Shown piece by piece: positions 1 through 6,458 of a stretch of 8,637 nucleotides of DNA. The DNA is from Verrucomicrobia bacterium UBA740 (GTDB taxonomy: Bacteria > Verrucomicrobiota > Kiritimatiellia > RFP12 > UBA1067), in assembly GCA_002298665.1 (NCBI GenBank), contig DBKW01000078.1, forward strand, positions 1 to 8,637, written 5' to 3'. A program made the position numbers and the translations under genes. The first letter of the stretch is position 1. The number at the start of each line of letters is the position of its first letter. The notes under the pieces were generated by a model, which saw nothing but the letters and a program-made list of their open reading frames with translations, made no database searches and was not told the DNA's origin.

Positions 1-331
1 TACCTGCATTATCGGTCATGATCATGACAATAGACACGTTGCCGTCCTTATCCATATTATTACTCAGGGGTGCAACCAGCGATCCGCCGTCTTTCAGGCT
101 TCCATCGTTTTCCAGGTTGGAATTCAGATAATTCTTTGCAGCAGCTTCCAGCGTAGCGTTATTCTTCTGGTTTGTCCCAAACACGCCATTCAGAACGGCC
201 ATATAGGCGTCCTCTGCCTTCTGCTCGTCAGTCTTTGCTGCACTAGCAGCACCACCGCCGCAAGCGGTGAGCATTGCCAGAACCATAGCGCCCACCAGCA
301 GGGCGGCGGCAAAACGTTTGAACAGTTTCAT
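1..331 (-). CDS. Secreted lipoprotein, unknown function (3' part cut by window edge)
   Basis: Only the first 110 residues are visible; the frame runs off the left edge. The protein begins with a classical lipoprotein signal: basic n-region MKLFKRF, a hydrophobic stretch at about residues 8-22, then the lipobox LTAC with the lipidated Cys at 24, followed by a small-residue linker (GGGAASAA). The mature part is hydrophilic, rich in Asn, Asp and Lys, and looks helical at about 33-70. It should be exported by Sec, lipidated by Lgt, cut by signal peptidase II, and sit on the outer face of the membrane. The start is fixed by GGAGG nine bases upstream. I do not recognise the mature domain. A substrate-binding protein is possible for such a leader, but nothing here shows it. 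It has its own promoter and lies downstream of the polyamine terminator, so it is probably an independent unit. Its codons look less GC-rich than those of the operon. Confidence 0.85.
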   Translation of the reverse strand, partial: MKLFKRFAAALLVGAMVLAMLTACGGGAASAAKTDEQKAEDAYMAVLNGVFGTNQKNNATLEAAAKNYLNSNLENDGSLKDGGSLVAPLSNNMDKDGNVSIVMIMTDNAG

Positions 332-340
332 TTTAATGTT

Positions 341-345
341 CCTCC
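341..345 (-). promoter_or_regulatory. Ribosome binding site of the lipoprotein gene
   Basis: A perfect GGAGG (CCTCC on the plus strand) lies nine bases before the ATG at 331. It settles the start codon and matches a Gram-positive style of translation initiation. Confidence 0.85.
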
Positions 346-359
346 AACTTTTTATTCCG

Positions 360-383
360 GCAGTTTGGGCGGCCCCAAACCGC
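360..383 (-). other. Stable hairpin in the lipoprotein mRNA leader
   Basis: On the minus strand, ten bases pair across a four-base loop (GCCG), with a single G-U pair in the stem. It lies between the predicted transcription start (near 394) and the GGAGG at 341-345, about 14 bases from the latter. No T-run follows, so it is not a simple terminator. It may stabilise the mRNA or affect ribosome access; its role is inference. Confidence 0.5.
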
Positions 384-400
384 TTTGCCTGCCCAGACTC

Positions 401-431
401 ATTCTATCAATACCCCCCCCCCGCATGTCAA
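401..431 (-). promoter_or_regulatory. Lipoprotein promoter with a G10 tract in the spacer
   Basis: The minus strand shows a perfect -35 TTGACA (426-431) and a -10-like TAGAAT (401-406). The spacer is 19 bases and contains ten consecutive G (C at 413-422 on the plus strand). The usual optimum is 17 bases, so this spacing should be weak, and loss of two G would restore it. A homopolymer between -35 and -10 is the known arrangement of phase-variable promoters such as Neisseria porA. The predicted start of transcription is near 394, giving a leader of about 63 nt. Confidence 0.65.
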
Positions 432-441
432 CGGACAGATG

Positions 442-468
442 CACCAAATTCTCCTCTGTTTTTTGGTG
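442..468. repeat. Inverted repeat upstream of the lipoprotein promoter
   Basis: CACCAAA (442-448) and TTTGGTG (462-468) are perfect 7-base inverted arms around a 13-base centre. The repeat sits ten bases upstream of the lipoprotein -35 and about 12 bases past the polyamine terminator T-run. It could be an operator for the lipoprotein promoter or a second hairpin at the end of the operon transcript. Neither can be settled from sequence alone. Confidence 0.4.
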
Positions 469-480
469 ATTTTCCCGGAA

Positions 481-518
481 TACAAAAAGCCCCGGAGAGC
501 GGGTGTGCTCCACGGGGC
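481..518 (-). terminator. Rho-independent terminator of the polyamine operon
   Basis: Read on the minus strand, a hairpin (518 to 489) with a six-base GCCCCG/CGGGGC stem, one mismatch and four more pairs (one wobble) closes an eight-base loop. It is followed at once by TTTTTGTA (488-481). It lies 24 bases after the nspC stop codon, the expected place for the end of the operon transcript. Confidence 0.85.
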
Positions 519-542
519 AGATGCATTGTTCTGTTTTGCAGG

Positions 543-1670
543 TCATTCCGCCCGGCTGCCCAGGCGGTATTTGAAATCCCGGTAGCCGAAGTGCGCCAGA
601 CGCTTTATGCTGCCGTCCGCGCACAGTTGCCAGATATCCGGCAGCGGCATGCCGTTGAAGGTGTTGTTCTTGACCATGGAATAGATGGCCATATCTTCGA
701 AACTGAGTGTTTGGCCGGCTTTCAGCGGCTTGTCAAACGAATATTCGCCAATGATGTCGCCGGCCAGGCAGGTCGGACCGCCCAGACGGTAGGAGAAACG
801 CTTTTCGCCGGGCAGTCCCGCCCCCGTAAGCCGTGGACGGTACGGCATCTCTAGGACGTCCGGCATATGGCATTCGGCGCTCGTGTCGAGTATGGCGAAC
901 GGATGTCCCCAGTCGTTCACGTCCAGAACCTTTGTGACGAGCCTGCCGGCATTCAGGGCGACCGCCTCGCCCGGTTCCAGATATACGGTCAGATGGGGCC
1001 ACCGGCGCCGGAACGCCTGCAGCGTCCGCACGAGCAGGTCAACATCGTAATCCGCGCGCGTAATATGGTGTCCGCCGCCGAAGTTCACCCACTGCATCCG
1101 CGGCAGGAATTCACCGAAGTCCGTCTCGAACCGCGACAAAACCGCCACGAGCGCGTCCGCGTTCTGTTCGCAGAGCGCATGGAAATGGAGCCCTTCCACG
1201 TTCCGCAGAAGTTCCGCGTTCACCGCCGCGCGCGGCATGCCGAGACGCGATTCGGGCGCGCACGGATTGTAGAGCGCCGTCTCCACCGTGCTCACACCCG
1301 GATTCACCCGCAGGCCCGGCGAGACGCCTGCGCGCTTCGCCGCACGCGCGAACGCCTTTATCTGCGCCGGCGAATTCAGCACGACATGGTCGCACATCCG
1401 CACAATCTCGTCGAAATCGACGCGCGTGAACGCCGGATTGTAGACGTGGTTCTCCTTTCCCGGCATTTCTTCCGCGGCGAGTTTAGCCTCGAAAAGCCCG
1501 CTTGCCGTCGTGCCGTCCAGATACTCGGAGATGATCGGATAGAGCTTCCAGGCCGAGAACGCCTTCTGGGCGAGAAGAATCCGGACGCCCGCTTCGCGGC
1601 GAACGCGCGCCAGAATGCGGCAGTTCGCCCGCAGCGTGCGCTCCTCTATCAGGTAGCAAGGCGTTTTCAT
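543..1670 (-). CDS. nspC: Carboxynorspermidine/carboxyspermidine decarboxylase
   Basis: This PLP enzyme of the alanine racemase/group IV decarboxylase fold removes the carboxyl group from carboxyspermidine or carboxynorspermidine, the last step of the aspartate-semialdehyde route to spermidine; it acts in the cytosol. The 375 residues match the usual family length. Visible landmarks are the PLP Lys in LLAQKAF (K36), HFHALCEQ (162-169), the phosphate-binding GGG (198-200) followed by HHITRADYD, EPGEAV (232-237), and the C-terminal active-site block GPTCLAGD (298-305) with Cys301. The start is ATG at 1670, overlapping the TGA of the dehydrogenase gene as ATGA. The open frame continues far upstream, but only as a shadow of the preceding gene. 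No clear Shine-Dalgarno is seen, so translation is probably coupled. The substrate chain length (C7 or C8 product), or an aminopropylagmatine precursor, cannot be told from sequence. It is the last gene of the operon. Confidence 0.93.
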   Translation of the reverse strand: MKTPCYLIEERTLRANCRILARVRREAGVRILLAQKAFSAWKLYPIISEYLDGTTASGLFEAKLAAEEMPGKENHVYNPAFTRVDFDEIVRMCDHVVLNSPAQIKAFARAAKRAGVSPGLRVNPGVSTVETALYNPCAPESRLGMPRAAVNAELLRNVEGLHFHALCEQNADALVAVLSRFETDFGEFLPRMQWVNFGGGHHITRADYDVDLLVRTLQAFRRRWPHLTVYLEPGEAVALNAGRLVTKVLDVNDWGHPFAILDTSAECHMPDVLEMPYRPRLTGAGLPGEKRFSYRLGGPTCLAGDIIGEYSFDKPLKAGQTLSFEDMAIYSMVKNNTFNGMPLPDIWQLCADGSIKRLAHFGYRDFKYRLGSRAE

Positions 1671-2929
1671 GGAACGGGCACGGGCTGGAAGTTCTCGATC
1701 CACGGGAGCCCCTGCCTGGGGAGTTCCGCCATGAACGGATCGGGGTCGAACTCCTCGCAGGTATACACGCCAGGAGCCGTCCACTTGCCTTCCAGGAACA
1801 TCTTCGCGCCGATCATGGCCGGAACGCCCGTCGTGTAGCTGATCGCCTGCGAGCCGACTTCCTTGTAGCACGCCTGATGGTCGCAGACGTTGTACACGTA
1901 ATAGTCCACGTCCTTCCCGTCCTTCTTGCCATGAAAGATGCAGCCGATGTTGGTCTTGCCCTTCGTCCGCGGACCGAGCGTCGCCGGGTCGGGCAAAAGC
2001 GCCTTGAGGAATTCGATCGGCACGATCTTCCGTCCCTTGAAGTCGATCGGGTCGATGCGCGTCAGACCGACATCCTCCAGGCACTTCAAGTGCGTAAGAT
2101 AGCTCTGACCGAAGGTCATGAAGAAGCGGATGCGCTTGATGCCCTTCAGGTTGCAGCCGAGAGACTCCAACTCCTCGTGGTGCAGCAGGTACATGTCCTT
2201 CACGCCGACCTGGTCGAAGTTGTATTCGCGCTTGATCGCCATCGGCGCCGTCTCGACCCACCAGCCCTTGGCGAACGCCTTGCGGTCTTCGACGGGGACT
2301 TCGGGCTTGTCGTCCTTGGGATCGTCGACCCAGTAGCTGCCCTTCGCCGCGACTTCGCGGATGTTGATTTCCGGATTGAAGTTCGTGGCGAACGGATACC
2401 CGTGGTCGCCGCCGTTGCAGTCGAGGATGTCGAGTGTTTCGATCGTGTCGAAGTAGTGTTTCTGCGCGTAGGCGGAGAAGACCTGCGTCACGCCGGGGTC
2501 GAAGCCGCACCCCAGGATGGCGGTCAAACCCGCCTTCTCGAACTTCTCCCGATACGCCCACTGCCAGGAATATTCGAAATGCGCTTCGTCCGGCGGCTCA
2601 TAGTTGGCGGTGTCGAGATAGGAGACGCCCGCGGCGAGACACGCGTCCATGATCGCCAGATCCTGGTACGGCAAGGCGATGTTCATGACGAGATCGGGGG
2701 CGTAGTCCCGAATGAGGGCGGTCAGGCGCGGCACGTCCATCGCGTCGATCTGCGCCGTCGTGATGCGCGTACGGGTGCCGCGCTTTTCGCAGGCGTCCTT
2801 GATGGCCGCGCACCGTGCTTCGGTCCGGGAGGCGATCAAGAGATCGGTAAATACCGTGTCATTGAGGCACATTTTGGCAGCGGCGACCCCGGCGACCCCG
2901 CCGGCGCCGATCAAGAGAACTTTCGACAT
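1667..2929 (-). CDS. Carboxynorspermidine/carboxyspermidine dehydrogenase (saccharopine dehydrogenase family)
   Basis: This NADPH-dependent enzyme reductively couples L-aspartate beta-semialdehyde to a diamine, normally putrescine or 1,3-diaminopropane, giving the carboxylated polyamine that NspC decarboxylates. The 420 residues open with a Rossmann fold: VLLIGAGGVAG (nucleotide loop at 8-14), a second strand ending IASRT (32-36), and LVMNIALPYQD (80-90). The family block GCGFDPGVTQVF (140-151) and a cysteine- and glycine-rich substrate region (about 168-182) follow. Length and motifs fit carboxynorspermidine synthase rather than lysine-pathway saccharopine dehydrogenase, and the overlapping nspC supports this strongly. 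The ATG at 2929 is preceded by a purine-rich ribosome site. The gene follows speB after 27 bases. A dehydrogenase acting on agmatine (carboxyaminopropylagmatine route, described in cyanobacteria) is an alternative that the neighbouring ureohydrolase would permit. Confidence 0.92.
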   Translation of the reverse strand: MSKVLLIGAGGVAGVAAAKMCLNDTVFTDLLIASRTEARCAAIKDACEKRGTRTRITTAQIDAMDVPRLTALIRDYAPDLVMNIALPYQDLAIMDACLAAGVSYLDTANYEPPDEAHFEYSWQWAYREKFEKAGLTAILGCGFDPGVTQVFSAYAQKHYFDTIETLDILDCNGGDHGYPFATNFNPEINIREVAAKGSYWVDDPKDDKPEVPVEDRKAFAKGWWVETAPMAIKREYNFDQVGVKDMYLLHHEELESLGCNLKGIKRIRFFMTFGQSYLTHLKCLEDVGLTRIDPIDFKGRKIVPIEFLKALLPDPATLGPRTKGKTNIGCIFHGKKDGKDVDYYVYNVCDHQACYKEVGSQAISYTTGVPAMIGAKMFLEGKWTAPGVYTCEEFDPDPFMAELPRQGLPWIENFQPVPVP

Positions 2930-2937
2930 GACTTTAT

Positions 2938-2951
2938 TTCCTTCCTTCCTT
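2938..2951 (-). promoter_or_regulatory. Purine-rich ribosome site of the dehydrogenase gene, tandem AAGG units
   Basis: The 27-base gap after speB holds three AAGG units in a row on the minus strand, followed by an AT-rich spacer and the ATG at 2929. The nearest AAGGA ends about nine bases before the ATG. Several overlapping Shine-Dalgarno registers suggest efficient independent initiation here, unlike the coupled nspC that follows. Confidence 0.6.
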
Positions 2952-2956
2952 TTGTT

Positions 2957-3793
2957 TCAGACTTTCAAGGCGAGCAGGCACTCGCGCAGGAGCTTGCAGG
3001 CAAGTGCCGTGGAGCGTCCGCTTGCGTCCAGCATGGGCGCGAGCTCGACGAAATCGAATCCGACGACATTAAAGCGCGCGAAGACGTCCATCAGCGCGGC
3101 ACGCAGCTGCTCGAACGTCAGTCCGCCCGCTTCGGGCGTGCCCGTCCCGGGGAATTCGGACGGATCCAGCACGTCCAAGTCGACCGTCAGATAGACTGGC
3201 GTGCTGGGCGACAACGACACGGACGGGAGCGTTTCCGCCGTAAAACGCTCCGTCTGGACGTGCCCTTCCGCCATGAAGGCGAATTCCTTGCGCGTGCCCG
3301 AGCGGATGCCGAACTGGAAAATCCGTTCGTCTCCAAGCAAATCGTGGCACCGCCTCAGAACGCAGGCGTGCGAAAGCGGATTGCCGAGGTACTCCTCCCG
3401 AAGATCCGCGTGCGCGTCGAAGTGGATGATGTGCAAGTTCGGATGCCGCGCGGTCAGCGCCCGCACGACCCCCAGACTCACCAAATGTTCGCCCCCCAGC
3501 AAGACAGGCACCTTGTCCGCATCCAGAATGGACTCCGTTTTCTCCTCGATCATCCGCAAAGCGGGTTCGGGTGCCCCGAACGGAAGTTCCAAATCCCCCG
3601 CGTCATGAATGCGCGTCGCGTCCAGATCCCGGTTCAAGTACGGAGAGAAGGTTTCGATTCCGTAGGACTCCTGGCGGATCGCCGCAGAACCGAACCGTGC
3701 GCCCGGCCGGTAGGATGTGGTCGAATCGTACGGAGCGCCGAAGAGAACCGCCGCGGACGCGGCAAACGTGCTTTCGCAGCCGATAAACGCCAT
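2957..3793 (-). CDS. speB: Agmatinase-family ureohydrolase
   Basis: This dimanganese ureohydrolase releases urea from a guanidino substrate, most simply agmatine to putrescine. The 278 residues carry every metal motif of the arginase/agmatinase superfamily: GGEH (100-103, His103), FDAHADLR (125-132, with D126, H128 and D130), and VDLDVLDP (204-211, with D205 and D207). The acidic residues in TPEAGG (E221) and FVELAP (E250) are also in place. The NPLSHACVLRR segment (138-148) corresponds to the SHG..-RR substrate loop of agmatinases. The start ATG at 3793 follows a GGGAG ribosome site, ten bases after the speE stop. Placed between speE and the carboxyspermidine genes, it would supply putrescine to the dehydrogenase. 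A ureohydrolase in such an operon could also act on aminopropylagmatine, so the preferred substrate is not fixed by sequence. Confidence 0.93.
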   Translation of the reverse strand: MAFIGCESTFAASAAVLFGAPYDSTTSYRPGARFGSAAIRQESYGIETFSPYLNRDLDATRIHDAGDLELPFGAPEPALRMIEEKTESILDADKVPVLLGGEHLVSLGVVRALTARHPNLHIIHFDAHADLREEYLGNPLSHACVLRRCHDLLGDERIFQFGIRSGTRKEFAFMAEGHVQTERFTAETLPSVSLSPSTPVYLTVDLDVLDPSEFPGTGTPEAGGLTFEQLRAALMDVFARFNVVGFDFVELAPMLDASGRSTALACKLLRECLLALKV

Positions 3794-3803
3794 GATGACT
3801 CCC

Positions 3804-4664
3804 TCAGGCGTTCGCCGCCTTCTGTCCGAGCAGTTCGCGCACGTAGTTCGGGAGCGCGAAACCGCCGCGGTGCAGGTCCGTATTGTAGTAGTGGGTCGGA
3901 ATCTTCAGCGCGTTCCACGCCCGCGCCCGCAGGTGCTTGAGCGGGTGGTACCGCTTGGACGCGAACCCGAACAACCAGTGTCCCGACGGATACGACGGGA
4001 TGTGCGCCTGGTAGATCATGGAAAGCTCGAATATGTTCGCGATGTGCTTGTGCGCATTCTTGACGGACTGGGAGTGTTCCGAGTAGAACGGCGACTCGTG
4101 CTGGTTGATGAGAATCCCGTCCTCGCACAGCGCCTTCCAGCAGTTTCCGTAGAATTCGCGCGTGAAGAGCCCTTCCGCCGGACCGTACGGGTCGGCGCAG
4201 TCCACGATGATGAGATCGTACTCGTTGACTTTGCCGCGCACGAACCTCAGCCCTTCTTCCACGTGGATGTGCACGCGGCGGTCGCGGAACGCCGCGGCGC
4301 AGAACGGCAGATGCGCCATGGCGAGCGTATAGAGGTCCTTGTCCGGCTGCACGACGTCGATGCGCGTAATCGTGCGGTATTTCACGAGTTCCCGCACCGT
4401 TCCGCCGTCGCCGGCGCCAATCACGAGCACGTTCCGGACCTTTGGATGCACCGCCATGGGCACGTGCGCCAGCATTTCATGGTAGATGAACTCGTCTTTC
4501 TGCGTTAGGAAGAGTTCGCCGTCCAGCACGAGCACACGCCCGTATTCCACCGTGTCGAGTATGTCTATGCGCTCGTTTTCGCTCTTTTGGGAGGCGATTT
4601 GGCGCAATACCTTCATCGTAAAGCGCACGTCCTTCGTATGTTGGTCGGTATACCAAAGTTCCAT
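3804..4664 (-). CDS. speE: Spermidine synthase-like aminopropyltransferase
   Basis: The family moves an aminopropyl group from decarboxylated SAM to putrescine, giving spermidine. The 286 residues show the small N-terminal beta domain (about 1-60) and YHEM (61-64) at the diamine site. The Rossmann methyltransferase-like core has VIGAGDGGTVREL (81-93), the active-site block VDCADPYGPAEGLF (154-167, with D155 and D158), and NQHESPFY (187-194). The diamine-site segment IPSYPSGHWLFGFASK (222-237) and a typical clostridial C-terminus complete it. One key point is odd: the conserved acidic segment VEID after the second strand, whose Glu binds the dcSAM ribose, reads VQPD here (105-108), so Glu is Gln106 and Ile is Pro107. 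No speD lies in the window. The fold is intact, so this is not decay, but donor use may be changed. The gene starts seven bases after the speA stop, with GAGG overlapping the end of speA. Confidence 0.9.
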   Translation of the reverse strand: MELWYTDQHTKDVRFTMKVLRQIASQKSENERIDILDTVEYGRVLVLDGELFLTQKDEFIYHEMLAHVPMAVHPKVRNVLVIGAGDGGTVRELVKYRTITRIDVVQPDKDLYTLAMAHLPFCAAAFRDRRVHIHVEEGLRFVRGKVNEYDLIIVDCADPYGPAEGLFTREFYGNCWKALCEDGILINQHESPFYSEHSQSVKNAHKHIANIFELSMIYQAHIPSYPSGHWLFGFASKRYHPLKHLRARAWNALKIPTHYYNTDLHRGGFALPNYVRELLGQKAANA

Positions 4665-4671
4665 ATCTCGC

Positions 4672-6120
4672 TTACCTCACCACGTTGATCTTGTTGATCT
4701 TCATGTCCGCCGGCCCCGTCATGAAACAGCCCTTGGACTTCGCGTACAGAATGTAGTCCAGCACTTCCTGCGTAATGCGCTCGCCCGGCGCCAGGATCGG
4801 AATGCCCGGCGGATAGCACATCACGAATTCCGCCGCGACGTACCCCTTGGACTTCGTGATCGGCACGGACCGCTTGGACGCGTAGAACGCGGCCTGGGGA
4901 GACATTTCCACTTTCGGCTCGACATACTCGTGGTCGAAGAGCCCGACGGGCGATTTCGCGTGCAGACGCTTGATTTCCGAGAGCGCCGAGATGAGACGTT
5001 CGATGTCCAGCGGACGGTCCCCCGAGGACAGAATGCAGAGGATGTTGCCCACGTCGCCGAATTCGATCTGGATGCCGTAGTCGTCGCGCAGAAGATCGTA
5101 GACCTCGATGCCGGCCAGCCCGATCTCGCGCGTGTGGATGGAGAGCTTCGTCGAGTCGAACGCGCACACCGAATCCCCGTTCACGAGTTCGGGCCCGAAC
5201 GCGTGGTACCCACCCAGATCGTTGATTTCCTCACGGGCGTAGTCCGCCATCTGGATTGTCTTTTCGTACATGGCCCGCCCGTTCTCGTAGAGATTGCGCC
5301 GCGCCAGATCGAGCGAGGCGATGAGCAGATACGAGGCGGACGTCGTCTGGGTGAGGTTGATGACCTGGCGAATGTAGTCCGGATCCACCGGACGCCGCGT
5401 CAGAAGGATGGACGACTGCGTCAGCGACCCACCGGTCTTGTGGATGGAACACGCCGCCATGTCCGCCCCCGCCGCCATGGCGGAAACGGGGAGCTTGTCC
5501 GTGAAATAGAAGTGCGTGCCGTGCGCCTCGTCCACCAGAACGAGCATGTTGTGCGCATGGGCGAGCGCCACGATGGCGCGAAGATCGGAACAAATGCCGT
5601 AGTAGGTCGGATTGTTCACGAACACCGCCTTGGCGTCCGGATTGGCCGAAATCGCCGCCTCGACGTCCTCCAGGCGCATCCCGAGAGGAATGCCCAGTTC
5701 GGGATTGACCTGCGGGTTCACGTAGACCGGAATCGCCCCGTTCACGACGAGCGCGTTGATGGCCGAGCGGTGCACGTTGCGCGGCAGAATGATCTTCTGT
5801 CCCGCCTGGATGGAGGCGAAAATCATCGTCTGCACCGCCGCGGTCGTGCCATTGACGATGAAAAAGGCGTTGTCCGCCCCGAACGCTTTCGCCGCCAGCG
5901 TCTGCGCGTCCTTTATGACGGAAACCGGGTGGGCCAGATTGTCCAAAGGTTTCATGGAGTTGACGTCCAACGACATCAACTTGGCGCCGAAATATTCGTT
6001 CAGCGCCGGGTTCATGCGCCCGCCCTTGTGGCCGGGCACGTCAAAATGCGCCAAGCGGTTGACCCGCTGCTCTTCCAGAGCCTTGGCGACAGGCGTATCC
6101 AACTGACTGAGAGACTTCAT
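4672..6120 (-). CDS. speA: Biosynthetic arginine decarboxylase (Orn/Lys/Arg decarboxylase, short Bacillus type)
   Basis: A PLP fold-type I decarboxylase, assigned to arginine to agmatine plus CO2, the entry step of this operon. From the ATG at 6120 it has 482 residues, close to Bacillus SpeA and without the N-terminal wing domain of the large enterobacterial enzymes. Landmarks are FDVPGHKGG (26-34), NGTTAAVQ (90-97), the cofactor Asp in VDEAHGTHF (196-204), the PLP Lys in CSIHKTGGSLTQSS (K228), and C-terminal YPPGIPILAPGE (436-447). The frame also offers an ATG six bases upstream (6126), but it touches the GAGGG ribosome site directly, while the ATG at 6120 has six-base spacing; I prefer the latter. 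Arginine rather than lysine or ornithine is inferred from the ureohydrolase two genes downstream; motifs alone do not separate these. First gene of the operon, under the promoter at 6225-6253. Confidence 0.92.
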   Translation of the reverse strand: MKSLSQLDTPVAKALEEQRVNRLAHFDVPGHKGGRMNPALNEYFGAKLMSLDVNSMKPLDNLAHPVSVIKDAQTLAAKAFGADNAFFIVNGTTAAVQTMIFASIQAGQKIILPRNVHRSAINALVVNGAIPVYVNPQVNPELGIPLGMRLEDVEAAISANPDAKAVFVNNPTYYGICSDLRAIVALAHAHNMLVLVDEAHGTHFYFTDKLPVSAMAAGADMAACSIHKTGGSLTQSSILLTRRPVDPDYIRQVINLTQTTSASYLLIASLDLARRNLYENGRAMYEKTIQMADYAREEINDLGGYHAFGPELVNGDSVCAFDSTKLSIHTREIGLAGIEVYDLLRDDYGIQIEFGDVGNILCILSSGDRPLDIERLISALSEIKRLHAKSPVGLFDHEYVEPKVEMSPQAAFYASKRSVPITKSKGYVAAEFVMCYPPGIPILAPGERITQEVLDYILYAKSKGCFMTGPADMKINKINVVR

Positions 6121-6126
6121 CGTCAT

Positions 6127-6131
6127 CCCTC
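6127..6131 (-). promoter_or_regulatory. Ribosome binding site that decides the speA start
   Basis: GAGGG lies directly against the ATG at 6126 but six bases before the in-frame ATG at 6120. Normal spacing favours 6120, removing two residues from the longest frame. Confidence 0.65.
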
Positions 6132-6224
6132 ACAATTAAGAATCCTCGGCCAACGGATGGTTTCGGGGCTCCCGCTCCCGCTACCGCCGCTCCGTCGCCC
6201 TTTTTCGGCTTTAGAACACCGCAT

Positions 6225-6253
6225 ATTTTACCATAACCTTTTCGCCTATGCAA
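6225..6253 (-). promoter_or_regulatory. Polyamine operon promoter (extended -10)
   Basis: On the minus strand TTGCAT (6248-6253) is separated by exactly 17 bases from TAAAAT (6225-6230), and TGG directly before the -10 makes it an extended -10 element. A- and T-tracts just upstream of the -35 (about 6256-6276) could serve as an UP element. Transcription should begin near 6218, giving a leader of about 98 nt before the speA ATG. The leader is GC-rich and purine-rich (GCGGGAGCGGGAGC); I see no recognised riboswitch in it. Confidence 0.8.
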
Positions 6254-6279
6254 TAGAAAATCTCACTTTTTCGCTATCC

Positions 6280-6297
6280 TAACATATTATTAACATA
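6280..6297. repeat. Direct repeat upstream of the polyamine promoter
   Basis: TAACATA occurs at 6280-6286 and again at 6291-6297, an 11-base period close to one helical turn. Relative to the predicted start at 6218 the pair spans about -62 to -79, a usual place for an activator. It may be a regulator site; the regulator is unknown. Confidence 0.4.
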
Positions 6298-6379
6298 CTG
6301 CCGCGGAGAATACGTCTCTCGCGCTTTTAGATGGGCAAAAATGCCGCGTTTCTGACCTCGCGTTTTGTGTTGAAACTTG

Positions 6380-6458
6380 TTTCCCCGCGGGGAAAAAAAC
6401 AAATCCCCGTGGGGATTTAGACAAAACCCCGTGGGTTTTTTGTCCGGCCCCGTCGGGG
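6380..6458. repeat. Array of four GC-rich palindromes
   Basis: Four short palindromes follow one another with 4-8-base gaps: 6380-6395 (16 bases, perfect, core CCCCGCGGGG), 6401-6418 (18 bases, perfect, core CCCCGTGGGG), 6423-6439 (seven-base arms, CGT loop) and 6448-6458 (CCCC-GTC-GGGG). All share a CCCCG(T/C) core, which suggests duplication of one unit. A G-rich tract (6455-6467) adjoins the last. The array lies 22-101 bases past the phosphoesterase stop and about 80 bases upstream of the direct repeat. Together with the promoter and leader it accounts for the 368-base gap 6121-6488. Confidence 0.8.
6393..6418 (-). terminator. Terminator of the DUF975-phosphoesterase unit
   Basis: On the minus strand the perfect hairpin at 6418-6401 is followed by G and then seven T (6399-6393), a standard rho-independent layout. 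The neighbouring hairpin at 6439-6423 lies earlier on the same transcript and may help. On the plus strand that same hairpin runs into six T (6436-6441), so the array could also stop antisense transcription. Confidence 0.65.

Noticed and set aside
1671..2561. Upstream extension of the nspC frame giving a 672-residue protein
   Set aside because: The extension is a frame-shifted, Arg- and Gly-rich shadow of the dehydrogenase. The family length and the ATGA overlap fix the start at 1670.
1877..3940. Long plus-strand open frame (687 codons) opposite the dehydrogenase and speB; similar ones at 867-1838, 4486-6282 and 6963-8462
   Set aside because: They lie antisense to well-supported genes, have Arg-, Val- and His-rich translations with no domain motifs, and arise from the GC-rich third positions of the true genes.
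6121..6218. Possible riboswitch or upstream peptide in the speA leader
   Set aside because: The leader has no complete small frame with an ATG and no recognisable aptamer pattern; only short GC-rich repeats are seen.
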